From Chara braunii (taxonomy: Eukaryota; Streptophyta; Charophyceae; Charales; Characeae), in contig BFEA01000014.1 in assembly GCA_003427395.1 (NCBI GenBank), positions 4,396,011-4,442,804 on the forward strand: a DNA stretch of 46,794 nucleotides. Direction: 5' to 3'. Position numbers and translations under genes: made by a program. Below the pieces are notes generated by a model. It ran no database searches, was not told where the DNA came from, and saw only the letters and a list, made by a program, of their open reading frames with translations. Positions 1 to 12,075 of the stretch are shown one piece after another (the first letter of the stretch is position 1; every line of letters starts with the position of its first letter).

Positions 1-327
1 CCCTTTTTTTTTTTTTTTTTTTTTGCATCTGCATTTTTTCAAAACACCTCATACTTGTGCAAAAAAACATAAATTCATTTCTAAAAAAATACAGGTAAAC
101 TCACGGACCATATATCTCATGATACAAAATGACCAAAAAAAAATCCTGCTTTTCTTTATATATTTTTTTTAATTTTGTTTAAATCGATTTTAGCTTTTGA
201 TTTTTTAAAAATCTTAAACAAAGTCGGATTCCAAAAAACAATATATAGGAGTGTAGGAGTTTTTTAGCCCTACACGCCCATTTTTTTTTTCTTTTTCATG
301 CATTAGAAAAAAAAATAAAAATCTTGC
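1..327. other. AT-rich low-complexity DNA, no gene seen
   Basis: The window opens with a run of about 21 T. It continues as AT-rich sequence with many short A and T runs. I see no coding signal or recognisable element. The T run could be the poly(A) tail of a minus-strand retroelement that continues to the left, but nothing confirms this. Confidence 0.5.
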
Positions 328-424
328 ACCGAAGTCGGCTGGTCGGCCTAGGCCGAGCCCGGCCGATTCGGCCATCGGCCTAGGCCGCGGCCGACTCGGA
401 CCCACCGGCCGCGGCCGGGCGTGC
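328..424. repeat. GC-rich palindromic patch
   Basis: A GC-rich island in AT-rich DNA, made of overlapping GGCCTAGGCC, CGGCCG and CCGCGG palindromes on a GTCGG/CCGAC theme. It can fold back in several registers. No coding role is supported. Confidence 0.5.
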
Positions 425-425
425 A

Positions 426-830
426 ACATAGGGCCCAGACCCTCAACTGTAGCCTCGCGCCTGGATGCAGGGACTGCGGCCCAACCGGAAGCTTCTGGAA
501 GCTTCCAGCCAGTTCACACGCAGCATCCAGGAGGCTGTTACTTCCATATTGGAAGTAAGGCAGCCCAGGCGAGGCATTCTGGCCTGTGTAGGCAATGGGA
601 AAGTGCTGCTGCGGTACTGCTTGATGTTGCACTGCGGCCTAGGGCGCTGACGGGGCGCGTAGAGGTGAAGTGGGGTGCTGCAGGGCAGCGGGGCGCAAAC
701 AGCCATTGTCGGGCCGCTGGGCGCCATGGGGTAAGAGGACGATCTCATGATCTTCAGGGAAGGAGGCGAAGTGTTGAGTATCAAGGTCTGATGACGGTGA
801 CGAGATATGTACCTGGTGCATGAAGAGAGG
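426..830 (+). promoter_or_regulatory. promoter-like module 1 (heat-shock-element-like array plus hairpin)
   Basis: At 487-506 there are four perfect alternating pentamers of the heat shock element type: gGAAg, cTTCt, gGAAg, cTTCc. About 50 bp downstream lies a perfect 8-bp inverted repeat, TTACTTCC / GGAAGTAA, around ATATT (538-558). The same order of motifs recurs at 45706-45776. No TATA box or gene is evident downstream; LINE-A begins at 1275 in the opposite orientation. Heat shock factor binding is known for this motif type, but its use here is inference. The module could be the terminal region of an unrecognised transposon. Confidence 0.4.
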
Positions 831-1265
831 TCGGCTATGGTGTTGAGATCATGTACATTGGTGTTCGAGAGTCAAAGTGAGCCTGTTGCGTGAACACATG
901 TAGGTAGATCAGTCTAGTAGAGTAGGTTGGGGGCTGAGCGACAGACAGAGAGGAGAGACTTTGGATACTTTGTTGGTGTGGCCTACGGGCTTGAACATTT
1001 GCTCATTACTTCATTGTGTTGCTCTATTTGGATGGAATCTCGGTGCAATTGTGCTCTCTGCTTGATCACGACTAATCAGACATCTGTGTGATTTCGCAAC
1101 AGTTACTTGGTTTTTTGTATATCGTTCACACTCGTATTCCTTGCACCACTTTCCCCATGCAAGGTCATTCTAGCTGTATTCGGGATAATTTTCAGTCCAC
1201 ATACAGTGGTACCGACCGTGCTCTGTTTTCGGGGTTAAGAAACAAACACTCAGTCAGTACCACTG
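831..1265. other. unassigned flank of LINE-A
   Basis: No convincing coding frame or repeat is seen. It is the target-side flank just beyond the LINE-A poly(A) tail. I could not match its right edge to the other end of LINE-A, so no target-site duplication is claimed. Confidence 0.4.
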
Positions 1266-1282
1266 TATCTAGACTTTTTTTT

Positions 1283-1313
<31 letters not shown>

Positions 1314-1330
1314 GAAAAAACACACCCACC

Positions 1331-1370
1331 CGTGCTAGTGATGCTGATAAGAGCAGACACCACTAGCACG
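1331..1370 (-). ncRNA. 3' terminal hairpin of LINE-A RNA
   Basis: On the minus strand, 13-nt arms (CGTGCTAGTGGTG and CATCACTAGCACG) pair around a 14-nt loop about 20 nt upstream of the poly(A) tail. LINE-B has the same loop and position at 37547-37584 with one base pair swapped on both sides. In stringent LINEs such hairpins are recognised by the RT; that role here is inference. Confidence 0.65.
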
Positions 1371-1936
1371 TGGGGAGAGGCTCCATCTATTGGTGGGGAG
1401 CATCACCTGCTGGAAAACGGGTCCAGCTTCCCTTATACAGACTGATCTTGGAGTATCTTTTAGTACACAATTATGTGGTCCTGCCAGCATTGATTACCCT
1501 GGGGTCCAGGGGACTGATTGAGCAGGATGTTGGAGTGGGGGGCCTCTTCACCTTGAATCTGGCGCCAAATATCCATCTACATACTGGTCCCTCACTCTTT
1601 TTTTTCCAACAAGTACTGTTGATACGAGGGCCTGTCATTCTAGCCGACATGGGTGGACTGACCAGGTGTGAAGGGGGGATAGGGAGGTAGGTTCTGCATC
1701 CAACGGGCGACAGGAGCAGAGACCTAATCCTCATATTCCCTTCCTCCCTCCTCACCGGTCTCCCCATGGTTGTGCTGGACGGGCTCCACCATATCTCGGC
1801 CATACCAGCTCAACTCGACTAAGGTATTGTTTGATGGGGGAAAAAGATCAGGGAACTCAGAACCGAGGGGAGCGGAATTTGCTTGGGATTTTAGTCTATT
1901 TATGGAAGAGCAAATGTTAATTCTTCTGCGATTTAT

Positions 1937-4900
1937 CTAGGCGATCATTGCCATCCAAAAGCCAGCCATCCCATTGTATCCATGCCATCCGTTCCCCCTG
2001 TTACCCCCCAGCCAGTCCATGCAGAATTCGTTTAGTTTTTTAGTGATGTCTGCTCTTTTTGTGAGAGCTCTCATCTCTTGTACCGTCTTTTCCCAGCGAG
2101 CTCTGATTGCTGTTTCGATCATGTCTTTAATCGTTTCTGATGTTTCGCCGCTTCCCACGTGTGCATTTTCAAGAACTAGAATACATCTGCGACGCCATAT
2201 GGCCCATAGCACCGCTGCCCTCCCTATCCTAAATAAGTTTGTTGTGAAGTTTGAGGATTGGGCAGTTCAATGACCGGTTAGCAGGGCCCTCCATTCCCAT
2301 GACCAGTCTCTATCTCTGTCTAATTGGTTCCAAACCCGGAACCATCCCCGCCATGTAAGAATGGAGGCAGGGCACTGCAGGACGAGGTGCTCTATCGTTT
2401 CGTTAATCTTTCAGGAGGGGAAACCCTCCTTGCATGCATGGCACCAGGGGAGAGTCATTCCTTTCTGCTCCTGGTGGGTATGGTCTATGAGCCATGCATT
2501 CGTTGGAAGGCAGCGGTGGTTAATCTGCCATTGCAACGAAGCAGACTTGGCTGGTTTACTCTTCACCTCTCTGGACCATTTAATGGGTTTCAAGGATACC
2601 ACAGGTACATTGAGGTGTCGTGCCCAGCGATCGATGATGCGATCCCTTTGTTTTATTTTAGTCCTGAGCATCCGATAGGTCCCTTTGACTTCTAGTCTAT
2701 GGAGGTACCTGTATCTGGGTCTTCCGTTTCCTGTCGGAATCTTCCATCTCCATTCCGCTACATCTAAGGGGAGATACTGGACTGGTACCTCTGGCCGAAA
2801 AGCCACCCAGGTTTCATTTAACTTTAAGACTCTTACTCTGTGGAGTATTCCAACATCAATCCTGAAGACCTCATCCGGCACGCCCTTGATTAAGTGGTTC
2901 TGTTGTGTTCAATAAAACAGATTTACCAGCACCTCCCCCGGTCTATCTGCAATTATTTGCCCCACCCGGGTTGCATCCCCTCTTAGCACCGCCCAGTCTC
3001 CCTCCACTATGGTTGGCCCACGCCGAAGAGTCCGTATCCATGCGAGAGGGAGTGCAAAGAGTATCTGGTCTAGTCTTTCCCCTATCCCGTGGCAATGAGG
3101 GAGCTTCTCTCTCAGCTGCTCCACAGAGAGCCAGTCATTTTTGGATTGGTCCCATAGATGCCCAATTCTTGTGATCCCGTTTTTCACCCATCCATTCCAT
3201 GGGCTGCATGAGCAGAGTAATACCCTCCCATGCCGATCCGTTATCCAACGGTTCCCGAAAAGTGGTTGACGTGCGACTTCCTCCCATCTTTCGGGAAATG
3301 GCCTAACCGGGAGCGGGAGCCTTCTCCAGTCCTTAATTAGTTTGGCCCAGAAGTCATCTTTCCGCAGGTCCTGGCAAGCTGCTGCACGATCTGAATGTGG
3401 TCAGGGTCTGGATGGGGGCCTGAGGATTGTCCAGAAGACGTCATCTAGCCAGGTCATGGGATGTGTTGAGGGAGTGGTTGCTGGGGCCAACCTCGACAGT
3501 TGTTCCCAGGCGAGAGGTTCCCAAGTGAGGTTGGGGGTACATATGAGTCGTTTCAGCCATTGAAGAGCAAGCGCTGCCGTTTGGGTGGCAGGGTCAAGAA
3601 TGCCCAGACCTCCTTGTGTCCTTGGTTGCACCGCTGCTTCCCAGGCCACGCGATTGATGGTGTGTTGGGCTTCATGGTTCCTTCTCCATAGGAAGGCTGC
3701 CACCTGTTGTTTTAGGGTCTTGTATGCCATCCCAGAGAGGGGCTAGATTGCAGACTTATACCAGATGGATGCCAGTTCCACATTGTTTATAATTAGTGCC
3801 CTACCCATAAGAGACGTGTTCTTGTCCAGGTTCCCATCTTTTGCAGGGCCGGCTGCATTATCCAATTATCATTGTTAGGTGGCTTGCCATCGGCCGAGAG
3901 TGGAATTCCGAGGACCCTAATGGGGGTTTCTAAGGGAAGCCATGTCACCTTGGGTTGGTCTGGGGGCCTTCCACCATGATGATGCATCCACCATTCCAAT
4001 GTCTTGCTGCCCCAATTTATTGCCATATCAGATAGGGCGCAGAAGCGGGTCATTAGCCTTTCAATTTCTTCCATATACCGTGTTGAGGCTTCTATCATCA
4101 GCGTGAGGTCGTCTGCGAAGAGGGAGCATATTTGTATTGCCTCCTCAGGTATGGAGGATGTATGAACCTTACTAATATTCTGATTGGTCCTAAGGTTGGC
4201 CGCCAGGGCCTCCATCACAACCACAAAAAGGTATGGTGCTATTGGGTCTTCCTGACGGACAGATCGTTGTAGCGGGAAATCCGGAGCGAGGTACCCATTA
4301 ATCTGCACACGGGTGGTGGCGTTGCGGTGTAGTATCCTCACCCACCTCCTGAAGTTCCTCCCAAAGTTTATTTTTTCCAGACATTTATCCAAAAAGTGTC
4401 AGCCCACATGGTCATATGCCTTCTCAAAGTCGATTAAGAGGAAGGTGGCGTTGCACTTGGACTGTCGGGATAGCCTCAACAACTCATTAACTAAGAGGAT
4501 ATTATCGTGGATGCGTCTCCCCTTTAGGAAGCCTGTTTGGGAGGGGTGAATGATTTGTTGTAGTGCAGGCGCCATGCGGTTTGCTAGTGCTTTGAATAAC
4601 ATTTTATAGACCACAATTAGTAAAGTGATTGGACGATAATTCCGGATATTCATTTTATCTTCTTTTTTGTACAGCAATGTGAGGACCCCTTGACCCACCG
4701 CTTCCCCCATCACGCCATTTTCCCACGCCCTGCGATAGAAGGTCATCAGGTCATCTGCCATTAAGGACGAGAAAGCCTCCAAAAATTCCTTTGGGAAGCC
4801 ATCTACACCCGGGGTCTTTTCCTCCTCCATTTGCATGAGGGCCGTCCATATCTCTTCCTTGGTGATCGGGCGATCCAGATTCTCTTGCATTTGCTGCGGG

Positions 4901-6330
4901 ATCCTTTTGGTAAGCGGGGTGAGGAAGTCCTCTATTTCTCTATCTCTTGTGAGGTTGTTATCTTCTGGAATACGGGGCGTAAAAAGGTCTTTGTAGAAGT
5001 CTCTGGCCACTTTCATGCACTGCGGCGTAGAGGTGGCCAGCGGTCTCTCCAGTGCGATGGGGTCCAGAAGGCCTCTATGGTCTGTCTCTTTGTTCTAGCT
5101 TTCGCTAGGCCAAAAGAGTCCGACTCCATGGACCCTTAGGTGCAGTGTCTGGAGATCTTACCTCTGATTCTTATACCATTCCATCTGTAAGTTGCAAAGT
5201 CGAGCAGCTGGTTTTGAAGTGTCTTGAGGTGAGGGATAGGGTCTTGTTGTTGCAGATTTTGAATCTGATATTGAATATCCATTTCCTCTTGATGACGCTT
5301 AGCTGCTAATTCTTTAGAAAAGTCTTTGCACTTACGACCCAAATAAAAGAGTCCATTATTGAACCAGGTGACTTCAGAGTCGAAATGTCTTTTTTGTTGG
5401 TGCCAAGGCCCAAACATTTTGGACTAGGTGCGTGAATTCTTGTTTGTGAAGGAGAGAGGAATTGAGTTTGAAGAAGCCCGGACGAGAATCTGGTCATTGG
5501 CGGAAGGTAAGAGTAACTCCGCATAATGCGTGGTCAAGTCCCGTAAAGGGGCTTCGCGGGAATATAGATGCGAACTGCATTGCTCCTGCCAGATCCTCTG
5601 ACATAAAGATCGGATCGATTCTGGATCTTGAACAGGTTTCAGCCCATGTTGTACGGAAGCAAGAATGTTTTCTTTCTGCAGGGAAAACCCTCTTAAAGGA
5701 ATCAAAAAGGTGCACAGTAGAGTTCAGTTCATCGATGATCATTTCATCAGATTCAATGTACGGGGGGCAGGGGGTAGGGATTCTCCATCTATCCAGCCTC
5801 CGGTCCGGGGCGGCATTAAAGTCACCCACAATGATTACCGGTACACCTGCAGGGATTTGCTGGCGCAGAATTTCGAAGAATTCGCGTCTGTCTCTTTCGA
5901 CATTTGGAGCATATACACAGATGATGCAGATGAGCTCGAGTTCTAGCATCGCTAGAATCGAGACCCATCTGCCTTCGTCCTGATCTATCACCCAGTGGAC
6001 TAACATTGCCCTTGAGGAAGGCGGTATCCATATGGCCACGCCCGCACTGCCTGGTCTAGGTGCATGAGCTCTGAAGGCCTGGTGTGGTCATACCATGTGG
6101 TGTGCTCTGTGGTGTTCCGGAGTGTCCTGTAGATGGGTCTCATATATGCAGATGATGTATGGCTAGTCTTTACCCTGAACCCCTCTGATCAGTTCCCATA
6201 TTGCCTGTCTTTTGTCTGGCGTGGCCATTGCCAAGCCATTTACATTAAGCGTCCTTAGGTCTAAATCTGCTTCACGCAGGCCCTTGCTCCACGCCGGGTC
6301 TTTCCCATAGAGCAACCTTACTGGATCCAT
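1937..6330 (-). pseudogene. LINE-A ORF2: endonuclease / reverse transcriptase, broken
   Basis: The product would nick target DNA and copy the element RNA by target-primed reverse transcription. The endonuclease occupies about 6320-5424, with GDFNAAPD near the middle and SRSRIDPIF and LDHALC motifs toward its end. The RT lies at about 5016-3793, with PGVDGFP, LLIDFEKAYDHV (motif A), VRQEDP where the family usually has VRQGDP, and FADD (motif C) near 4108-4119. The connection and C-terminal Cys/His region (WCHACKEG) run from about 3730 to 1937. Reading requires changing frame several times and passing stops, so it is non-functional as written. LINE-B carries the same sequence family and allows the breaks to be placed. 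Overall length, about 1,450 codons, is usual for plant L1 ORF2. Confidence 0.85.
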
Positions 6331-6358
6331 TTGGAGCACCTCTCTCCCCTATCTCCCC

Positions 6359-9285
6359 CTACAGGAGTTGCCAAGGTGTGGTGTCCAATTCTGCTGTGGA
6401 GGTGAGTAGTGAGCTCTTTAGGATCCTACATAGGCAAGCTAACACCTCCTCTTCATTCCACAGGTTGTTGGACTTGACCTTCATTCCCTGCAGGTCCAGC
6501 AGGGGTGCGTGTGAAAACCATTTAAGCCCGGCTTCTTTTGATGGGTCCACTTGGATCACTATCTCCCCTTGTGCGAGCTTCGGAAAGGTGCGCATGAACT
6601 TACCTTGAGCGCCGGGGATCAGGTGTTTTTGGATATATTTGTTAACTTCCTCCCTTAAGAGGCACTCCCGCATCTGCGGCGCAAGATTAAGGAGCGGGTC
6701 GAAGCCTCCCAAGGAAACGCCCCCGTATTTCTCATATTCGCGGGCCGCAAACAGGCCAGCTCCCACTTTCCTTCTTTCCTACGTACCGGGAGCATCAAGG
6801 AACCATTTAACGAGGGTTGTTGCAAATACCTCCCAGACTCTAAGTGTTGTCTGAGTTTGCTGCACTTGCCAAGCAACACCTGGGTGGGGGGTTCCCCTAC
6901 TTCCTTTCCTGCGGACGAATCCGATCCCCCTGTGTCTTCTTCCCCCTCTTCCTTTCGTGCCTGTGTGGCTTCACTACTACCCTCTGTGGCTACCACTTCC
7001 TCAGGGGGAGGGGGGGGTTGTTTGTCTTGCGGAGCGGGGGGTCCAGGTCTGATTGCGGCCCGTGTTGTGAGTTGGAAGGGCGAACTTCTGCAGCCTATGC
7101 ATCTACCGGTCCCCCTGTCCCTTCCTTTTTTGCATTCCCCTTAGCCTGGAGCGACACTATATCCTCAGAAACAGAGGTCCGTGTGTTTACCTCGGAGTTC
7201 AGGGGGCAGAATCGGCGGGCAACGATGTCGTAGACACGCTGCAGGATCTCTGGCCATTGGCTGCCTTGTGGTGGTCCGTGCTCCAGTGCCAAACGAAGAG
7301 TGACACTCTCCTCTAGCATTGGGACTAATTCGAGGAAAGTGTTGTCCCAGAATTCTATGTCATGGCCCGGATGTTGGTCCTACAACCTCTGCAGCAGCCA
7401 GTCCGCCAAAGATGTCATCTTGGAGTGCAGGGGGGCTTGTTCTTGTGGGTGCTCCTGAGGTGAGTTTGCCTCTGTCATGACAATATTAGGGGGGGGGGGG
7501 NGAAATCCCCTTCAGCCTCTCCCATGGTGATTTCCACCGTTTGAGCGATCTCCACCTCCATGGGGCACGGGGCAAAAGCATTGCGAAATGGGTCATTTTT
7601 TCTTGTTCTCACCTCTTTCCCCTGCTGGGTCTTCTGTTTGTTTCCCCAGGGCAATGCGCGAAGTTCCAAGTTTTTGTGGGGGGGTTTCTTTGCTGCCTTG
7701 CGTTTCGTCTGGGCTTCCTTCTTTCCCCTCCCCTTCTTGTTGTGCATTGTTGGCGGTTATCTGTTGTCCTTTGTTTCCCGACTGTGACGCAGCCAGCTGT
7801 TTTGCCATCTTTGTGTTCTCGGTTTTGTTCCGCCATTGCTGCGTTACCACCGGTTTTCCTTGTCTGACTGGGACCGGGGGGTCTTTGGGTGTCCCCGGGC
7901 CCATTCTCTTTCGCTTGGGCCGCACCAGGGTCCATTCCTCCCCTCCCTCTCCTACCCTACTATCTTGGTTTGTGGTCATCTTCCTTTCCAGATGCCCAAG
8001 AGACTTGGACTCTTTCAGTTTCGATTCAAGGGTTTTGGGGGGGGGGCAAGAGTCAGCGGGACGCGTGTCGGGTCCCGATTCCCCCTGTTTTTTCCCATAC
8101 CCAGCCTTTCGCTCGCCCTTCCTTGTCCACTTCCTCTAGATAGGTCCACCCTTCGTGTCCCGGGTCCACAGGGTGTCAGCGAGCTGCATTGAAGGGGTCT
8201 CTTTGTAGCCTTCCCGTCGCTTTTGCTGACCTTTGAGGGTGGGATGGGCATGAATCCTCCGTGCACAAGTGGCCGCAGGCTTTACATTTAAAGCACCATG
8301 GCCGCAGTTTGTGCGCGGTGTGAATTATGTATTCCTTTTCTTTTATCCTAAATATGATAACATCGTCTATTGAGAAGGGGAGGGACTCTGGGATGTCTAA
8401 CGCCAACATGAGGTAGTCGTCTCTTTGCGCGACGAAGGAGGGGAGAGGATCGATAAAATCGATGATCTTATATTTTTGGGTCAGTTCATGCAGAAAGCTG
8501 GCCTGAATTTCAATGGGGATGTGTTTGAATTCGACCCAAAAGTGATCGGCCATCATTCTTAGTCTATGTTCCTCTGGGCTGGGTTTCTTGGGAGGGGACC
8601 AGGGGTAAATTCTCACCTCTGACCGTTCACACCGCAAACTCTTCCATCTGTCAATGGCTTGTTTATCATGTTCATACATGGCCAGAACAGTGAAAGTAGT
8701 GGGTGAAAGGGGGTGGATCAGGAAAGAGTCTTTGGCTGCCTGCACGTCCCATTTCAAGGCTTCCAACCGGTGTCTAATCCACTTCACCTTGTCATTTGTG
8801 GATTTATATGCAGAGTCATCATAGAATACCCAGGTGTTCGCATGCCTTAGATATACGTTTTCTCTGATTCTCAATCCTTCTTTCAGATACGCCCTCACCA
8901 TTGCCTTCTTTCCACTTTGGTCGACAACCACTGTTTCCGGTGTGCAGAGGAGCTTAGAGAGGAAAAAAGCTCGGGCGGACGACACGTTGTCCAAGGGGAT
9001 GAGCTGTGTCGGGTCTCCCGAGGTCCCTATCCCTCTGTGGATGGTCAGTGTTTTCCCTTGAAAGGGTCGTTTGACTTTGTCTGCCCACGACCGTTGTGGT
9101 GCGGGCTCAATCCCGTGTTGCTCGTGTTGTTCAGTCACCGGAATTTGCCCCAGCTGTTCGATCGGTCCACGGCCCATCTCGAGGTGTGGGGTAGGCCGCA
9201 ATTTTTCCTCAGTGGGCGATCCCCCAGTCCCTGCGGCCTTTTGGCCCGTACTCTCCAGCGATCCCTCAGTCGCTGTGGCCATAGC
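6359..9285 (-). pseudogene. LINE-A ORF1: nucleic-acid-binding protein, partly broken
   Basis: The first 370 codons (9285-8176) are uninterrupted and look like a LINE ORF1 protein, which coats element RNA. Near the N-terminus is SWADKVKRPF, a motif common in plant LINE ORF1. A Cys/His cluster (CFKCKACGH...C) lies near 8280-8225. Further down, WTLVRPKRKR (about 7945) is another LINE ORF1-type motif, followed by Lys/Arg-rich stretches. The segment 6766-6359 (LKWFSHAPLLDLQ) matches the LINE-B remnant at 32711-32932, marking the ORF1 C-terminus just upstream of ORF2. The middle part (about 8170-6770) changes frame and contains one ambiguous base at 7501. I chose the start MATATEG at 9285 because upstream sequence belongs to the repeat shared with 26604-26810, although the frame stays open to 9450. 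Confidence 0.7.
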
Positions 9286-9480
9286 CCCCTCCCCGAAGGC
9301 GGAAACGCCAGATACGATCCGTGCGTACCATCTTGCACCATTGTCCCTAAAACTTGCCATAGGAGATCTTAGTTCCAACCTGGGACTCAAGCCCCACTTT
9401 CCTAAAATCCTTGGCACACCCCCTTTTTCGCACTTTGGCCCCCATCTCACTCCGATCAGGAAGTCGCGCTAGGTGTGAGG
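9280..9480 (+). repeat. 5' LTR fragment (U5 end)
   Basis: Matches 26604-26810 closely, with a few substitutions and small indels. It ends with GTGAGG directly before the primer-binding site, which marks it as the end of a 5' LTR. The left limit coincides with the start codon of LINE-A ORF1 on the other strand. The minus strand is open through this repeat in both copies, so an alternative reading is a shared 5' segment of LINE origin. Confidence 0.6.
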
Positions 9481-9481
9481 T

Positions 9482-9493
9482 TGGTATCAGAGC
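9482..9493 (+). promoter_or_regulatory. primer-binding site for initiator tRNA-Met
   Basis: TGGTATCAGAGC is the 12-nt complement of the 3' end of plant initiator tRNA-Met, the usual primer of many plant LTR retrotransposons. It sits one base after the end of the LTR repeat, the expected place. Confidence 0.85.
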
Positions 9494-9586
9494 GATACGT
9501 GGCAAGCCCACAGGATTAACAGGAAAGCAATTAGCATAGAACGATTTGGCTAACAGAGGACGCCCCAAACGCGGAACTCGCCACAA

Positions 9587-9720
9587 CATGACCCTATAGT
9601 AACTAGAAGTAGGTCGGCTGCTCGACAGGCGATGAATGTGAACGTCAATCAGCAAAATCCAAACCAGCCCAATCAAGTACCCGCTCCATGAGCACGGGCA
9701 CCTGTGGCCCCGCCCGATCT
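9587..9720 (+). pseudogene. Ty3 gag, N-terminal fragment
   Basis: About 95 bp after the primer site, one frame reads TRSRSAARQAMNVNVNQQN followed by Pro/Asn/Gln-rich residues, typical of the disordered N-terminus of a Ty3 gag. A TGA at 9688-9690 interrupts it. The nearby ATG (9588) is in another frame, so the original start seems lost. Protein-like sequence fades after about 9720, and the gag core only resumes near 16363. Confidence 0.5.
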
Positions 9721-12040
9721 CTTCCTTTTTTATTCTGCACATCATCTTTCGGGGGCGTTGTCGAGCGCATCGGTCCGGCACCGCACGAGGTAGCGCGGGA
9801 CCCTCCTGGCCCCGTCACGCAGGTGTTGGGTTTTAAATCCTTCGTCAAAAATATACATGGAGCTTCCGCAAGCCGCTCCGGCCGAGTGCGCCAACCATAC
9901 CTCTCGCGAGCCCCTACAACAGGATAGGGCCTACGCGAGGCACAACTTACCTCCACCTTAAGGGAGTTGTCACCTCCCTTCGGTGGGCGTATCCCCGCCA
10001 AGCTACCAGTTCATAGTACGAAAGCTACTCAGTTGCAGTCGCAGAGGTGGACCAGCCGAGGGCGTTTCTCGTTCGCTGTAGCATAGGGGTTACGCGCGGT
10101 AATACGCCTATCGGACCCGCACGCGAACCGACATCTTGGGGGGCTGAGGTCCCAAGCGCGGCCCAACGTCGGTCGACTAGGACACATCCCACACACCACG
10201 CGCACACCACTCTACGAACACAAAAATTAAAATACACACACACACACACACATCGAACAACGCAACAACACTCCTAGTCCCTTGGTAGTCATCCCATAAC
10301 TCTTCGATGCGGAAGTCGGATAGGCGTCGCACACGAGACTTGATATAAACCGCGCGGACGCAGGGCCTACTCATATCGATTCGCAATGCAAATGTACGCA
10401 ATCAGTCGCAACGATGGCGCACTATGTAGTACCCATACTCATGCGGTCCTCGTTAATCTCGAGGGCCGCGTTCGACACTCAAGTGTCGGCTGACACGCGC
10501 CTTGAGGGTTAATCTCTCGACGCTGGACAATCGCCATGCGCGGTTGAGCACCACACACCCTCTTCTGCACCCTATGCAGAGTGGGTGGTACACAGGTCCA
10601 TACCTGTGGTGACAGTCATTCCTTACTGCCCTAAGGATGGGTCCCACTCCGGGCCTGAGCGAAAGTCAAGGGGTTTGACTTGGACGGCGCCACGGACTAC
10701 AACATCCAACTATAAAAATTAATAAGAAAAATCAATCAATAAATAAATAAACATCCCACCATATATATATCAAATCAAATATTGAGATAACAACAAAAGA
10801 AGGGGAAACATAGACCCATCAGGTATGCAGATCGTGCGACACATGGTTGCTGTTCTCACTGCCTCCAAAGTATGGCCCGTATACCAAGCTTCAAAATACT
10901 AACCTGCATAAAACACAAGCACACATAATAACCACATTGCCATACACCAATATGGTCAACTTTACTGTTCCCTGTGACTCACATCACGCCTCACACACTT
11001 AAGCCCCAGTCATAATCCAATCTTCCATAAGTCTCATAAGTTCTTTATAATGGCCATTAAAAGGAATCCGGTTAAAACCTTCAAAGAAACATATCAAGTC
11101 TTAGGGCTAAGACAATCAAGTGGAGGTACAGGTATAAGCAAAGTTGTGTCGTGAGCCAACAAGTCGGCGATCAACCAACCGACCTGTTATCAGTGATAAC
11201 AGAAGATGATCCTCGTAGGATCAAGCTGAACTAGTCCAAATTTCGAATCAAACGGTCCAGAGGATCTGTAACACAAGACAAGTCAATTCTCAAGCTAGAC
11301 CTATAAGTCCATGGAGAGTAATCCCCATATCACGATCTCATTCAAATTATCCTAATTGACTAAGCCTGAATCTACCTTCAAGCAGTGCCCAAAGCAAAGG
11401 TAGACTCAGGCACAATCTCCCCTATACAGAGTGGATCGCCAGAATCGCCACCCGTCAAAATATACTCTTATCTCCTTTAAACTAAGAAAATTTCGGCAGC
11501 GCTTCCCGTAGGAGAAATGTCTTTTCAGAATTTATATCAGCCCGAATATAAAAACAGAAATAGTCTCTGAGTTTTCAAAGTCCAATTTTGTCTAACTCCC
11601 TGAATTAGCAAAAATTTGGGCAACACTCCCTTTAGAAAATGAGACTTTCCATATTTTTACTAAGCCATATATGAACTTTAGATAAGTTGAGCTTTGAAAG
11701 TCAAGAATTAACTAACTCCCTGAATTTGTAGAAATTTCGGCAGCGCTTCCCGTACAGAAAGTAGCTTACCAAAATTTATACAAAGCCAAATATAACAAAA
11801 GATCCCAGAAAATGCGAGAATTGATCTAAGAAAAAACTTAGCTCAGAAAATGCAGGAATTGAAACTAACTTCTATGGCTCTTACACGTGGCGAGCGACTA
11901 AAGCAACTACCTATCAAACTGAAACTCCAATCAGGTAGTAGTAACCATCCGCAAGTCAACTTGGCAGACAATAGTTCATAATCTTTCAATGCTTTAACCC
12001 TTTATAACCAAATTACATAAGGCTTAAAATCAAGACACCC
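9721..12040. other. non-coding block inside gag, part 1
   Basis: No credible gene. It contains a (CA)n run at about 10231-10251, GC-moderate sequence to 10690, then AT-rich DNA. Between about 11487 and 11755 a segment of roughly 122 bp is repeated three times imperfectly; the key shared piece, AAATTTCGGCAGCGCTTCCC or a variant, starts near 11487, 11610 and 11731. Confidence 0.5.
11487..11755 (+). repeat. imperfect tandem repeat, unit about 122 bp, 3 copies
   Basis: Three occurrences of an AAAATTTCGGCAGCGCTTCCCGTA-like core (second copy diverged to TTTGGGCAACACTCCC) at spacings of about 123 and 121 bp, with ACTCCCTGAATT before copies two and three. Function unknown. Confidence 0.6.
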
Positions 12041-12075
12041 AAACTTATGGAATGAACCCAACTTAGTCAGGCCTA

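Larger units (their letters stand above)
1275..9285 (-). mobile_element. LINE-A: L1-type non-LTR retrotransposon (minus strand)
   Basis: Read on the minus strand this is a nearly full-length LINE. It has a large ORF1 with a zinc-knuckle-like motif, an ORF2 with an apurinic endonuclease-like domain, reverse transcriptase and a C-terminal Cys/His region, a 3' UTR, and a poly(A) tail seen as the T run at 1275-1313. Its 3' UTR at about 1320-1540 matches, in inverse orientation, the 3' UTR of LINE-B at about 37380-37600, so both belong to one family. The 5' end abuts an LTR fragment at 9280-9480. The element is decayed by several frameshifts and stops. Family placement in the L1 group rests on domain order. 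Confidence 0.88.

Noticed and set aside
1275-1313. simple T microsatellite
   Set aside because: It is explained as the poly(A) tail of the minus-strand LINE, directly after its conserved 3' hairpin.
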